The notes: generated by a model from the letters alone, not told the origin. Counted from the first letter of the stretch, positions 8,731 to 17,786 are shown. The stretch: 39,654 nt of DNA from Chthoniobacterales bacterium (GCA_013694595.1 JACDCC010000197.1:1-39654); one strand, 5' to 3'. Program-made: numbers and translations.

Positions 8731-11214
8731 ATGACTCCACGCCCGTTCCTCGCTGCCTGCGCTGCTCTGATCGCCTCCGCTGTCTGGGTGGGCGCGCAAA
8801 ATGCACAGGTACCCGCACCGAAGTCTCTGGAGATTGTCGACGAGCCGCACGGATCGCCGTGGGAGGGCATTTCCTCGGGAGGACCGCTGGCCGTCGATCA
8901 ATACGGGAACCGGCTGGCGGAACCGGCTGCACCGGCCGTGGTGGCTCCCGCCGTCGCCCTGGACCGGCGGGTCAGCTCAAACATTCGGCTCGGGGATGAT
9001 CCTGCGGCACTTCCTGCAGGGATGCGTGCGCAAGCGGAACCACACATCACGCGCTCGCCAGTTGATCCTGATTTCCTCGTCGCGACCTTTCAGGAAGGTC
9101 GCTTCACGGACGGAAGTGCGGTGAATTGCGGCTACTCCGTCAGCCGTGACGGCGGATTGACGTGGACGCGCACGTTAATTCCGGGGCTCACGCCCTCGAG
9201 CGGCGGCCCCTATCCACGTGCGACGGATCCTGTCGCAGCGATTGACCTCAACGGCTACGCTTACCTCAACACGCTGGCGGCTGGTTCAGCCACGCGAGCC
9301 GGCACGATCCTCGTCAATCGATCGACGGACGGTGGCACAACTTTCGGGAATCCGATCGTGGCCTATCAAGCTCCGTCGGTTGATATTTTTCCTGACAAAA
9401 ATTGGATCACGACCAACAGCTTTCCGGGAACACCGACCGCGGGACGGATCGTCGTGACATTCACCAGATTCCCGCGGCCGAACACTGCCGGCTCAACGCC
9501 GATCATGCGCGTTTACAGCGATAATGCGGGACTCACCTGGAGCCCGGCGGCGTTGATCCATTCGACCACGATGGACACGCAGGGCTCGCAACCGGTGTTC
9601 CTGCCGGACGGCAAGCTGGCGATCGTCTACCACAATTCGAATCGAACGGTTTCGACCGCCGATGATTTTTTTGAGCTCGTCGTCTCAAATGACGGCGGCG
9701 GCACCTTCGGGACGCCGCGGTTGATCACACGGCTGAGCGTCTACGACCATCCGCAGATCCGCGACGGTGCGATCCTGCCATCGGCGACTGCCGACCGCGT
9801 GACCGGAAACCTTTATGTAGTCTACCAGGCGATCCACAACGGCGTCCCGCGGATCATGTTCACAAAATCGCCCGATGCCGGCTCTACTTGGACGGCGCCG
9901 ATCCCGGTCAGCGACAATCCTACCGGGTCCGGGGTCTTCACTTCCGCGATCGCTTCCTCGCCGGATGGGCAGACGCTCACGGTGGTGTTCTACAGCACGC
10001 GGGATAATCCCGGCTCGAGCACGCTTGTGGATGCCTACCTCGCGCAATCGTTAGACGGCGGCGCGACCTGGCACCCGAACATCCGCCTCACGCCGGTTTC
10101 AACGGACGCCGCGCTCGCACCGTTAACGCCCGCGGGATATATGCTCGGCGATTACATCGCGATCGCCGGGTCTACCAACGTGAACGTCCCGGCGGTGCCG
10201 GTCTGGATCGATACTCGCACCGGAAACCCGGATCCATTCGTGACGCGCGTTGGCATCGCAGCACAGCTCTCGTTCACCAGCTGGCAGGCGGCGCGGTTTT
10301 CGTTAGGCCAAATCAACAACCCCGCGCTGGGAGGCGAGGGCGGTGATGCTGACGGCGACCTCGAAGACAATCTTTCCGAATACCGCTCCGGCACCGAGCC
10401 GAACGATCCGCTTTCGGTGTTCCGCACGGGTCGGCAGCTTAATCTATCCACGCGCACCGAAGTTCTCACCGGGGACAACGTGCTGATCGGCGGTTTTATC
10501 GTGACGGGGAACAGCCCGAAGAAAGTCATCCTCCGCGCGCTAGGGCCGTCGCTGGTCGCCACCGGAGTAGCGGGAAGGCTGGATGATCCGACGCTCGAGC
10601 TGATCGGCGGCGGCGTCAGCCTCGCCAGCAATGACAACTGGAGAGAATCGCAACAAGCCGAGATCGAGAACAGCGGCATCCCGCCGGCGGATGAACGGGA
10701 GGCGGCGATCGTGCGGACGTTGGCGCCCGGCGATTACACTGCGGTTGTCCGCGGCAGATCGGAGACCACTGGCGTAGCGCTGGTGGAGATGTACGACCTC
10801 GAGCAGAACACCGCGCCGCGGCTTGCCAACGTGAGCAGCCGCGGTTTCGTCGGGACGGACGAAGGCGTGATGATCGGCGGGTTCATCGTCGGCGCAGGGC
10901 AGGGGAAAGATGGCGCCGGCAGCGCGCGTGTCGTCTTGCGCGGCATCGGGCCCTCGCTGGGACAAGCAGGCACAGCCGACGCCTTGCAGGATCCAGAGCT
11001 GCTGCTGTTCGATGCGAACGGCAGTATTCTTGCGTCGAATGACAACTGGTGGCAGACCCAGCAGGCTGAGCTGGAGGCGAGCGGGATTGCTCCCACTGAC
11101 GAGCGCGAAGCGGCGCTGATCATCGCTCTGCCACAAGGCAGCTACACCGCGATCCTGCGCGGAACGAATCGTACGACAGGCGTTGGACTGGTGGAAGCCT
11201 ACAACGTGCAGTAG
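8731..11214 (+). CDS. Secreted sialidase-fold (Asp-box) protein with duplicated C-terminal verrucomicrobial domain
   Basis: The ORF track begins at 8653, but the ATG at 8731 gives a signal peptide (PRPFLAACAALIASAVWVGA) followed by AQN. Residues about 60-530 carry six Asp-box motifs (SRDGGLTW, STDGGTTF, SDNAGLTW, SNDGGGTF, SPDAGSTW, SLDGGATW), the signature of sialidase/BNR beta-propellers. Residues about 535-560 (GGDADGDLEDNLSEYRSGTEP) are an acidic calcium-type linker. Two copies of a 120-130-residue domain end the protein (about 571-690 and 698-827), each with IGGFIV, R(A/G)(L/I)GPSL, LASNDNW and VEMYDL or VEAYNV. That repeat is frequent in secreted Verrucomicrobiota proteins; its role is unknown, perhaps surface attachment. 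I cannot confirm sialidase catalytic residues, so glycan hydrolysis is not assured. Confidence 0.8.
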   Translation: MTPRPFLAACAALIASAVWVGAQNAQVPAPKSLEIVDEPHGSPWEGISSGGPLAVDQYGNRLAEPAAPAVVAPAVALDRRVSSNIRLGDDPAALPAGMRAQAEPHITRSPVDPDFLVATFQEGRFTDGSAVNCGYSVSRDGGLTWTRTLIPGLTPSSGGPYPRATDPVAAIDLNGYAYLNTLAAGSATRAGTILVNRSTDGGTTFGNPIVAYQAPSVDIFPDKNWITTNSFPGTPTAGRIVVTFTRFPRPNTAGSTPIMRVYSDNAGLTWSPAALIHSTTMDTQGSQPVFLPDGKLAIVYHNSNRTVSTADDFFELVVSNDGGGTFGTPRLITRLSVYDHPQIRDGAILPSATADRVTGNLYVVYQAIHNGVPRIMFTKSPDAGSTWTAPIPVSDNPTGSGVFTSAIASSPDGQTLTVVFYSTRDNPGSSTLVDAYLAQSLDGGATWHPNIRLTPVSTDAALAPLTPAGYMLGDYIAIAGSTNVNVPAVPVWIDTRTGNPDPFVTRVGIAAQLSFTSWQAARFSLGQINNPALGGEGGDADGDLEDNLSEYRSGTEPNDPLSVFRTGRQLNLSTRTEVLTGDNVLIGGFIVTGNSPKKVILRALGPSLVATGVAGRLDDPTLELIGGGVSLASNDNWRESQQAEIENSGIPPADEREAAIVRTLAPGDYTAVVRGRSETTGVALVEMYDLEQNTAPRLANVSSRGFVGTDEGVMIGGFIVGAGQGKDGAGSARVVLRGIGPSLGQAGTADALQDPELLLFDANGSILASNDNWWQTQQAELEASGIAPTDEREAALIIALPQGSYTAILRGTNRTTGVGLVEAYNVQ

Positions 11215-11261
11215 CGGAGGCTGAGCCGAGCTGGTGTCAGCGCCTTGTATTTTTCCCATCG

Positions 11262-11861
11262 ATGACGCCGACCTTCTTCGCCACGCCTGCTGAGTTCCGC
11301 GATTGGCTAGAGGCGAATCACGAACGCGCTTCCGAGCTCTGGGTTGGCTTCTACAAGAGAGCCTCGGGCCGGCCGAGTATCACCTGGCCCGAGTCGGTCG
11401 ACGAGGCGTTGTGCGTCGGTTGGATTGATGGGCTCAGGAAGAGCATCGATGAGACGAGTTACATGATTCGCTTCACGCCCCGTCAGGCAAAGAGCACGTG
11501 GAGCGCGGTGAACATCGGGCGGGTGGCGGAGCTGAAGAAGCAGAAGCGCATGCGCGCGGCGGGGCTAAAGGCATTCGCGCAACGTTCCGAGGCGAAGTCA
11601 AAAATCTACGCCTACGAGCAGCGGCAGAATGCGGCCTTAGACCCGGAAGCGGAGCAGCAGTTCCGGGCCCAACCAAAGGCGCGGAAGTTCTTCCAGGCGC
11701 AACCGCGATGGTATCGCCGCACCGCGACATGGTGGGTCCTCAGTGCTAGGAAACCGGAAACACGCCAGAAGCGGCTCGCGACCTTGATCGCCGACTCCGA
11801 AGCGGGCCGGACCATTCACCAGCTCACGCGCGAAAAACCTGCGCGTCGGGTGCAGCAATGA
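11262..11861 (+). CDS. YdeI/OmpD-associated (OmdA) family protein
   Basis: 199 residues with the family opening FFATPAEFRDWLEANHERASELWVGF..., the core WPESVDEALCVGWIDGLRKSID and FTPRQAKSTWSAVNIGRVAEL, and the C-terminal RPATWW-like block (RRTATWWVLSARKPETRQKRLATLI). The family is linked to bacteriocin or antimicrobial-peptide tolerance in some bacteria, but its biochemistry is poorly known. It stands 47 bases after the secreted Asp-box gene. A second, divergent member of the broad group occurs at 15674. Confidence 0.85.
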   Translation: MTPTFFATPAEFRDWLEANHERASELWVGFYKRASGRPSITWPESVDEALCVGWIDGLRKSIDETSYMIRFTPRQAKSTWSAVNIGRVAELKKQKRMRAAGLKAFAQRSEAKSKIYAYEQRQNAALDPEAEQQFRAQPKARKFFQAQPRWYRRTATWWVLSARKPETRQKRLATLIADSEAGRTIHQLTREKPARRVQQ

Positions 11862-11897
11862 TTGCTCCCGCGGCGGCAAAGCGTTATCACTAGGTTC

Positions 11898-12302
11898 ATG
11901 AAGCTCCTGCGATCTGTCGTCGTCGCTCTGCTGTTGGGTTCCTCTGCCGTGTCTGCTTTCGCCTTCGAGATCCCGGTGGCCCGCGGCCGTGATCCGCTGG
12001 CGCCGCGCGACGAGTGGGGCCTGCTGCATCAGATGCCGACGCTCAATCAAACCGATCTCGAGCCACGCGAGCGCTGGCGCCTTTTCTACTATTCGAAATC
12101 GGGGCGGAAGCTTACGGAAGACCGCGCTTACATCGGGTCGATGCAGGTTTCGCTGACGCGGCTCGGCTACTATTGCGGCCCGATCGACGGCATCTTTTCG
12201 CCGGAAGTGAGCGACGCGATTGCGCGGATGCAAAAAGGTCACGCCATGCGCGTGACCGGCACGATCACGGTCGCTGTCCGTCGAGCGTTGCACATGCCGT
12301 AG
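11898..12302 (+). CDS. Secreted peptidoglycan-binding-domain protein
   Basis: The ORF track opens at a TTG (11862), but the ATG at 11898 gives a clean signal peptide (MKLLRSVVVALLLGSSAVSAFA). The mature protein of about 110 residues ends with a PG_binding_1 domain: AYIGSMQVSLTRLGYYCGPIDGIFSPEVSDAI...TGTITVAVRRAL. Such three-helix domains bind peptidoglycan and usually accompany a hydrolase domain; here there is none, so the protein may be a wall-associated adaptor. The preceding segment (RWRLFYYSKSGRKLTEDRA) is not recognised. Confidence 0.8.
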   Translation: MKLLRSVVVALLLGSSAVSAFAFEIPVARGRDPLAPRDEWGLLHQMPTLNQTDLEPRERWRLFYYSKSGRKLTEDRAYIGSMQVSLTRLGYYCGPIDGIFSPEVSDAIARMQKGHAMRVTGTITVAVRRALHMP

Positions 12303-12434
12303 CGGGCATTCGTCGAGCAAGCTTACTTCCAGCTGGAGCGCCGGACGGGCGACCAGAACGCGTGACGCTTACGAAGATGTCACGGGAGAACTGACCTGCT
12401 GTCGCAAGCGCGGAGCGGCGTCGCATTTACACCT

Positions 12435-13829
12435 ATGGCTGCAATCGCATCGACCGCCGCGTCACCCGGAGCGCATTCCGAGAAACATCCGAAGGGACTT
12501 TACGTGCTCTTCGCGACCGAGATGTGGGAGCGCTTCAGCTACTACTCGATGCTCGCGATGTTCACGCTGTATCTGCGTGACACGACGGGCGAGGGGTTTG
12601 CCTGGTCGAGCGATAATGCCACCAAACTCTACGCGAACTACTTGATGTTCGTATATGCCAGCCCGCTGATCGGCGGCTGGCTCGCAGATCGGAAGCTCGG
12701 CTACCGCAAGGCGGTGATGATCGGCGGTCTGTTTTTCATGGCCGGGCATCTCCTACTGTCGTTCCGGTCGATGACGGCCGTCTATGCGGCGCTCACCTGT
12801 CTCGTGATCGGTAACGGCCTCTTCAAGCCGAACATCTCCGCCATGGTCGGCAACCTCTACCCGGAGGGCAGCCACCTCAAAGACCGCGCTTACAACATCT
12901 TTTACATGGGCATCAATGTCGGTGCCTTCATGGCGCCGGTGGTGGCGGAGTTTGTGAAGGGGCGGTTTGGTTTCCACATCGCGTTCGCCGTCGCAGCGGC
13001 CGGGATGGCGGTCTCAGTCGCGACTCTCTGGAAGTTCAAAAAGCACGTGGAGGATGCGGACAGGCAGCTGATCGGAGCCAAGACCGCTGCGCATGGCAGC
13101 GCGGTCGCAGTGGACGCGCCGCCAGCCAGCGTGAGTCATCAGGATGCCGGGCGGGCGAGGCGCCAGGAGACGATCGATGCCGTGCCGGAATGGAAAAGGA
13201 TCGGGGCGCTGATCGTAATCTTCCTGATCGTGATCGTCTTCTGGATGGTCTTCCACCAGAACGGCTCAACGATGACCTATTGGGCGAATGAGAACACTGA
13301 TTGGAAGGTCACGGGGATTATATCCAATGCGATCAACCCGATGTGGGTGATCATTCTCACCTTCCCCCTGGTAGCCTTCTGGCGCTGGCTCGACAGCAAA
13401 GGTATGGAGCCCTCTACGCCCGTGAAAATGGCGATCGGGATGTTCCTGACCGGCGCGGCGTTTTTCGTCCTCTACGTTGGAGCGAAGGTCGGCGAGGGGA
13501 CGGTGACCGACGGCAACATGTATAACTTCAAAGTCTCGCCAATGTGGCTGCTCGGCGCGTACGGCGTCCTGACATTAGGCGAACTCATGCTGTCTCCGAT
13601 GGGGCTCTCGCTGGTCTCGAAAGTGGCGCCAGTGCGCTTCCGTGGCGTGATGATGGGCGGCTGGTTCATGGCGACCGCGATCGGGAACAAGCTGACGCAG
13701 ATCGGTGAGCTTTGGGACGATTGGCTGCACTCGTCATTTTGGCTGCTGCTTAGCGGGCTCGCGGTTTTCATGGCAATTGTGCTGCTGTTTCTGTTGCGGC
13801 CGCTGAAAAAGGCGATGCCTGGCGTATAG
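12435..13829 (+). CDS. Proton-dependent oligopeptide transporter (POT/PTR family)
   Basis: 464 residues with about 12-14 membrane segments. The POT signature EMWERFSYYSM near residue 30 holds the ExxER motif involved in proton coupling; FYMGINVGAFMAPVVAEFVKG is the FYxxINxG PTR2 signature near residue 157. LGELMLSPMGLSLVSKVAP matches the C-terminal helix 10 region, and the loop around residues 200-250 is polar and variable. It imports di- and tripeptides with protons in the inner membrane. Its neighbours give no further substrate clue. The carbonic anhydrase follows after 11 bases. Confidence 0.92.
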   Translation: MAAIASTAASPGAHSEKHPKGLYVLFATEMWERFSYYSMLAMFTLYLRDTTGEGFAWSSDNATKLYANYLMFVYASPLIGGWLADRKLGYRKAVMIGGLFFMAGHLLLSFRSMTAVYAALTCLVIGNGLFKPNISAMVGNLYPEGSHLKDRAYNIFYMGINVGAFMAPVVAEFVKGRFGFHIAFAVAAAGMAVSVATLWKFKKHVEDADRQLIGAKTAAHGSAVAVDAPPASVSHQDAGRARRQETIDAVPEWKRIGALIVIFLIVIVFWMVFHQNGSTMTYWANENTDWKVTGIISNAINPMWVIILTFPLVAFWRWLDSKGMEPSTPVKMAIGMFLTGAAFFVLYVGAKVGEGTVTDGNMYNFKVSPMWLLGAYGVLTLGELMLSPMGLSLVSKVAPVRFRGVMMGGWFMATAIGNKLTQIGELWDDWLHSSFWLLLSGLAVFMAIVLLFLLRPLKKAMPGV

Positions 13830-13840
13830 TCGCCGCAGCC

Positions 13841-14491
13841 GTGGAGAATCGCACCCTTAGTCACCTTTTCGACAGCAACAAAGCCTGGGCTGAGCGCATC
13901 CGGGAGCAGGACCCGGAGTTCTTCCTCAAGCTCTCGCGTCAGCAGTTCCCGGAGTATCTGTGGATCGGCTGCTCGGACAGCCGCGTGCCGGCGAATCAGA
14001 TCGTAGGGCTGCTGCCGGGCGATTTGTTCGTTCATCGCAACATCGCCAACCTGGTGGTGCATACCGATCTGAATTGCCTCTCCGTAATGCAGTTCGCGGT
14101 CGATGTGCTGAAGGTGCGCCACATCATCGTCTGCGGGCATTACGGCTGCAGCGGCGTGCGGGCGGCGCTGCGAGGCGAGCGGATTGGCTTGAGTGATAAC
14201 TGGCTGCGCCACGTGCAGGACGTGCGCGATAAACATGCGGGCCGGCTGCGGGACTCATGCGACGACACCGCGTGTCACGACAGCCTCTGTGAGCTGAACG
14301 TGATCGAGCAGGTGGCGAACGTCTGCCAGACGACGATTGCGCGCGACGCGTGGGACCGCGGGCAGGAGCTAACGGTGCACGGCTGGATTTACGGCATCAC
14401 GAACGGGCTGCTGCACGACCTGAACATCACCGTGCAAAGCGCCGAGGACGCGGCCCATGTTTACGATGCAGCGTTGTCGGGTCTTTCGTAA
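13841..14491 (+). CDS. Beta-class carbonic anhydrase
   Basis: Interconverts carbon dioxide and bicarbonate. The zinc site is complete: C44 and D46-R48 in IGCSDSR, H100 and C103 in CGHYGCSG. The 216 residues also include VHRNIANLV and HGWIYGITNG, resembling E. coli Can (beta-class, cytoplasmic). The start is GTG, 11 bases after the transporter stop, so the two genes probably share a transcript. A palindromic repeat lies downstream before the convergent SRPBCC gene. Confidence 0.93.
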   Translation: MENRTLSHLFDSNKAWAERIREQDPEFFLKLSRQQFPEYLWIGCSDSRVPANQIVGLLPGDLFVHRNIANLVVHTDLNCLSVMQFAVDVLKVRHIIVCGHYGCSGVRAALRGERIGLSDNWLRHVQDVRDKHAGRLRDSCDDTACHDSLCELNVIEQVANVCQTTIARDAWDRGQELTVHGWIYGITNGLLHDLNITVQSAEDAAHVYDAALSGLS

Positions 14492-14808
14492 CGGGGAAAT
14501 CAGGGTGGAACACCGGGCCCGCGCTTCCGACAGCGAAGCGTCTACAGCGCCGGCCGCGACGCCCGTAGCTAGGCCCATGTCACAGGGAAGCCGGCGCGGT
14601 AAGATGCGTCCGCTATGGGACACGCGGGACACACGCCCGCAACAGCTCGCCTTCGCCTACGCAGCGAGCGTGTTCCTCCCGCTGTCATTCCGAGCGAAGC
14701 CGAGGAATCCCGTGGCGCGACCGTGCAGCTACCGCACCGGGATCTTTCGACTCCGCTTCGCTGCGCTCAAGATGACACCGCTCTGGAGACGTTCGTGAAC
14801 AGCTCGAG
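14492..14808. other. Convergent intergenic region with palindromic repeat
   Basis: 317 bases separate the carbonic anhydrase stop from the SRPBCC stop. The right half is the repeat at 14684-14776. The left half shows G+C-rich sequence with no credible gene; the small ORFs there do not resemble known proteins. Confidence 0.6.
14684..14776. repeat. Palindromic dispersed repeat, copy 1
   Basis: A 93-base imperfect inverted repeat. The left arm begins GTCATTCCGAGCGAAGCCGA and the right arm ends GCTGCGCTCAAGATGAC. The arms fold into a long hairpin with CCCG/CGGG near the tip. The same family recurs at 22415 and 26777. It sits between two convergent genes. Confidence 0.85.
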
Positions 14809-15531
14809 TCAGGCCGCTTGACCTGCGAGCAATTCCTTGAAGCGCTCGAGATCCTCTTCCAGTTGCTGATCCGGCGCTTCACCGAACAACTTCGCGACGG
14901 TCGCACCGATCACGCCGGCTGGCGGCAGATATTGCATGCTGACTTTCACTTCCGTCGAGAGGCCGTTGTTCACCGGCTCAAAGCGCACTGACCCGGCATT
15001 CTGCACCTCGGCGCCCGGCAGCGATTCCCAGGAGATCAGCGAATTCTCGCGATCGGTGAGAATCTGCGCAGTCCACTCGACGTCCGAGCCGGCGGGGCCT
15101 TTGACGACCCAGTGCGAGCGCCGGTCATCGATGACGCGGATGGATTGTACGTGCTCCATGAACTTCGGCAGGTTCTCCAAATTTCTCCAGAAGCGGTAAA
15201 CGTCCTGCGGCGCACGATCGACGGTGATCGTGCGTGTGACTTTGATGCCTTTGTTTCCGGGGACGCCGGTTTCAGTGTTCAGCTGGTTCGAGTTAATCCC
15301 GAGCTTCTCATACATGTCGCAATGTCCCGTAACGCCCCGGCGGATGAGTGCGCCACCGAGGAGCGCGATTAGAATTCCGCCCAGCGACTTCCGCGAGGCG
15401 CCGTAGAGCACCAGCCCGGCACCCGCTGCCACGGAACCGATCCGCTCAGGCTGGTTCACGTTGATGTCGAGCGCTGCGCGGACGCTGTTGAGGACTGGAC
15501 TGTCGGCGAGAGGTTGTGCTGTTAATGCCAT
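14809..15531 (-). CDS. SRPBCC/cyclase-like protein with N-terminal DUF2892 membrane domain
   Basis: 240 residues. Residues about 18-85 form a YgaP/DUF2892-type inner-membrane hairpin (NVNQPERIGSVAAGAGLVLY...GGILIALLGGALIRRGVTGHCDMYE). Residues about 95-225 form a polyketide cyclase/START-like SRPBCC fold (VTRTITVDRAPQDVYRFWRN, LPKFMEHVQSIRVID, WVVKGPAGSDVEWTAQI, ISWESLPGAEVQNAGSVRFE). This pairing is common in bacteria and often stress-linked; ligand and activity are unknown. It is transcribed divergently from the DUF1801 gene and converges on the carbonic anhydrase. Confidence 0.85.
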   Translation of the reverse strand: MALTAQPLADSPVLNSVRAALDINVNQPERIGSVAAGAGLVLYGASRKSLGGILIALLGGALIRRGVTGHCDMYEKLGINSNQLNTETGVPGNKGIKVTRTITVDRAPQDVYRFWRNLENLPKFMEHVQSIRVIDDRRSHWVVKGPAGSDVEWTAQILTDRENSLISWESLPGAEVQNAGSVRFEPVNNGLSTEVKVSMQYLPPAGVIGATVAKLFGEAPDQQLEEDLERFKELLAGQAA

Positions 15532-15673
15532 AAGAAAAGAGATGTCTGTGCGGAATGGTTCGAGAGCGAAGGGGGTTTTGGTTGCCCTTCGTTTCGCCCG
15601 GTGCGGCGCGGGCTATCGACATTTGGAGAACGCGATGGTTAATCTCGGGCGCCGCCGGAGCGGGCGGAAGCAC

Positions 15674-16289
15674 ATGGCAAAGAAAGATCCTCGAATCGAC
15701 GCTTATATCGCGAAGGCTGAGCCCTTCGCGCGGCCAATCCTGAAGCACTTACGCAAGATGGTGCACTCCGGCTGCCCGGACGTGGAAGAAACGATGAAGT
15801 GGAGCATGCCGCATTTCGACTACCAGGGGATGCTGTGTCACATGGCGGCGTTTAAGCAGCATTGCGCGTTCGGCTTTTGGAACGACTCCATCCTCGCCGA
15901 TCGACACCGCGTGGCCGAAAAAGATGCGATGGGGAACTTTGGTCGGATCAGGAGTCTCGCCGATCTGCCGCCGGACGATGTGCTCCTCGACTACGTGCGG
16001 AAGGCGACCCAGCTAAACGACTCCGGGGTGAAACGCCCCACGGAGAAAAAAACTGGCGCTCCGAAAGCAGCGCTCCCGATTCCCGGTGCCCTGGCGGCGG
16101 CCCTGAAGATGAACAAGAAAGCGCAGGCTGCATTCGACAGCTTCAGCCCCTCGCATCGCAGGGAATACGTCGAGTGGATTACTGAGGCGAAACGCGATGC
16201 CACACGGGAAGCGCGCCTGGCGACAGCGCTCGAGTGGGATCGCGGAGGGGAAGACACTCCATTGGAAGTATCAGCCGAAGCGCGGCTAA
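15674..16289 (+). pseudogene. DUF1801/YdeI-like protein gene with a C-terminal frameshift
   Basis: The ORF track shows a 397-residue ORF (15461-16654) that is too long at both ends. The real protein starts at ATG 15674 (MAKKDPRIDAYIAKAEPFAR), or at ATG 15635, which has a good GGAGAA upstream. It contains a DUF1801 domain (ILKHLRKMVHSGCPDVEETMKWSMP) and a YdeI-like C-terminus (FSPSHRREYVEWITEAKRDA). After ALEW (16237) the frame departs from the family. Skipping one G of the GGG at 16236-16238 restores IAEGKTLHWKYQPKRG and a stop at 16289, the family's normal end. It is therefore a one-base insertion or a base-calling error; without the shift the reading frame runs on through a palindromic repeat. 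Confidence 0.8.
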
Positions 16290-16341
16290 CGCCTCTTATG
16301 CACTTCGACAGCGCCGACCTGAGAGAGCGCTCGCGGTCGCA

Positions 16342-16516
16342 GTCATCCCGAGGCTGCGCAGACGCCGAGGGACCTTACACCGGCCGGGCAGGCGTTCGCA
16401 CCACAACGAGCGCGGCAGGCACCGCGGACGGGATAACTGGCTCGGGCAGTCTCTTGCAATCCGGAAGCCAGATGGACTGCGCGAGGTCCCTCATCGTCTG
16501 CGCGATTCGGGATGAC
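16342..16516. repeat. Long-loop palindromic repeat (GTCATCCCGA...GCGCAGACG type)
   Basis: The ends are inverted copies about 33 bases long: left GTCATCCCGAGGCTGCGCAG continuing to GAGGGACCT, right the reverse complement GTCATCCCGAATCGCGCAGA likewise ending GAGGGACCT. They enclose about 110 bases. It shares the GTCATCCCGA tip with the 93-base repeats but has a different arm. It lies between two convergent genes and inside the spurious extension of the frameshifted ORF. Confidence 0.8.
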
Positions 16517-16539
16517 CGCACAGGTCGCGCCCCGCAGCG

Positions 16540-16695
16540 CTATTTGCGCAGCAGAATCAGGACGCCGGTCACCAGCGCCAGAATCGGGAGAATGAGGCCC
16601 GCGGCGCCAAGGTTGGTGCCTGTGATGCCGGTGAGCCCGACGAGAATCAGATAGATCGCCAGCAGCAGCATGCTCGGAGTGGGGATGACTTTCAT
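16540..16695 (-). CDS. Small hydrophobic membrane peptide (51 aa)
   Basis: Below the ORF-track cutoff. It translates as MKVIPTPSMLLLAIYLILVG, then LTGITGTNLGAAGLILPILALVTGVLILLRK. Two hydrophobic segments flank a short polar turn, so it should span the membrane twice. GAGG lies 11 bases upstream of the ATG. It resembles short DUF-type membrane proteins near envelope genes, but I do not recognise a family. It is 18 bases downstream of the cyclase-family gene on the same strand and is probably cotranscribed. Confidence 0.65.
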   Translation of the reverse strand: MKVIPTPSMLLLAIYLILVGLTGITGTNLGAAGLILPILALVTGVLILLRK

Positions 16696-16713
16696 GGTCT
16701 TGTTTTCCTCTGA

Positions 16714-17550
16714 TTAATCCGGCAGTACTGCGAAGACTCGCGCCGGAAATCCCGAGCCTCCTTTTGGTTTCGGAAAAGTGACGAACACGATCGCACCGTT
16801 CTCCGGTAGCTGATCGAGATTGGCTAGCAACTCGATCTGGTAGTGGTTTGTGCTCAGAATGTAGCTCTCGAGCGAGTAATCACCCTTCGACGTCGCGACA
16901 CCTGGATCCGTATCCGTCGTCTCATGCCCGCTCGCGGTGATTTTGCGCTCCTCATACAGATACTTCAACGCCTCCCTGCTCCAACCGGGGTAATGCGAAA
17001 CGCCTTCTTTGTCCTTGTTCGCCATCGCCGCGCCGTCCGGCCAGCGCTTTGACCAATCAGTCCGCATCGCCACGAACGCGCCTGCCGGGATCGGTCCGTG
17101 ATCCGCTTCCCACTTTTTCACCCGCTCGAGCGTTAACGTATAGTCAGGGTTCTTGGCCGCTTCCGCGTGCACATCGATCACCACCAGCGGCAGGATCATT
17201 TCCTTCAGCTCGATCTGGTCGACAGTTCGCAAGCCTTTCGCGAAGTGCGCCGGCGGATCGACGTGCGTCCCCCATTGGCCGACGTGCGTGAAGACCTCCG
17301 CGAAGAACCCGGCACCCATCGTGCCGCCTCCTTCCTTCTCGTACGAGTAGATCGTTTCGCGCTTCTCGTCGGGGAAGCCGGGCCAGTGCGGAACGCCTGG
17401 CGCAAAGGCGTGGGTGAGGTCGACCAGCTTTTTGGCGGCTAGGATTTGCTGAATACGCGCGAGGCTCGGCTCATCGGCGTTTACAGAGGCAACCGTTGCG
17501 GCGCTGAGAACGTATACGAAGCCGACTATCAGCGTTTTTCCCGCCCTCAT
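16714..17550 (-). CDS. Secreted cyclase-family (kynurenine-formamidase-like) metal hydrolase
   Basis: 278 residues with a signal peptide (TLIVGFVYVLSAATVASVNA). The mature part has the cyclase/KynB-like fold signature: LVDLTHAFAPGVPHWPGFP and the metal-binding HVGQWGTHVDPPAHF (HxGTHxDxPxH), then a block around ASGHETTDTDPG. It belongs to the PF04199 group, hydrolases acting on amides or lactones; arylformamidase is one possibility, but the periplasmic location and lack of kynurenine genes make the substrate unknown. The small membrane peptide follows downstream. Confidence 0.85.
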   Translation of the reverse strand: MRAGKTLIVGFVYVLSAATVASVNADEPSLARIQQILAAKKLVDLTHAFAPGVPHWPGFPDEKRETIYSYEKEGGGTMGAGFFAEVFTHVGQWGTHVDPPAHFAKGLRTVDQIELKEMILPLVVIDVHAEAAKNPDYTLTLERVKKWEADHGPIPAGAFVAMRTDWSKRWPDGAAMANKDKEGVSHYPGWSREALKYLYEERKITASGHETTDTDPGVATSKGDYSLESYILSTNHYQIELLANLDQLPENGAIVFVTFPKPKGGSGFPARVFAVLPD

Positions 17551-17658
17551 CGTGCTGTGTTAAAGCATCCGACAACAAGAAGCCAACAACATCGAATAAT
17601 CTCCAATACATTCCGTCTCTTTGAATCCCGTGTGATTTATCGGCGTGACCCGCTGGTG

Positions 17659-17667
17659 TTATCCACA
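17659..17667 (+). promoter_or_regulatory. Consensus DnaA box TTATCCACA
   Basis: Exact match to TTATNCACA. It is 110 bases from an inverted second box. Confidence 0.5.
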
Positions 17668-17777
17668 GGAGACTAGAGGACTTCGCACCACAGCTGAAAT
17701 TCGGCTGTTGGACGAGGTTGTTCGCACGCTTAAGAAGAAGAGAATGTTTTCGAGGAATAAATAAATCTTAAAGACGC

Positions 17778-17786
17778 TGTGAATAA
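17778..17786 (-). promoter_or_regulatory. Consensus DnaA box TTATTCACA
   Basis: Plus strand reads TGTGAATAA, an exact TTATNCACA match on the minus strand. It adjoins the A/T-rich run at 17755-17770. Confidence 0.5.

Noticed and set aside
15461-15673. N-terminal extension of the DUF1801 ORF
   Set aside because: It overlaps the divergent SRPBCC gene and lacks homology; family similarity begins at MAKKDPRIDAY.
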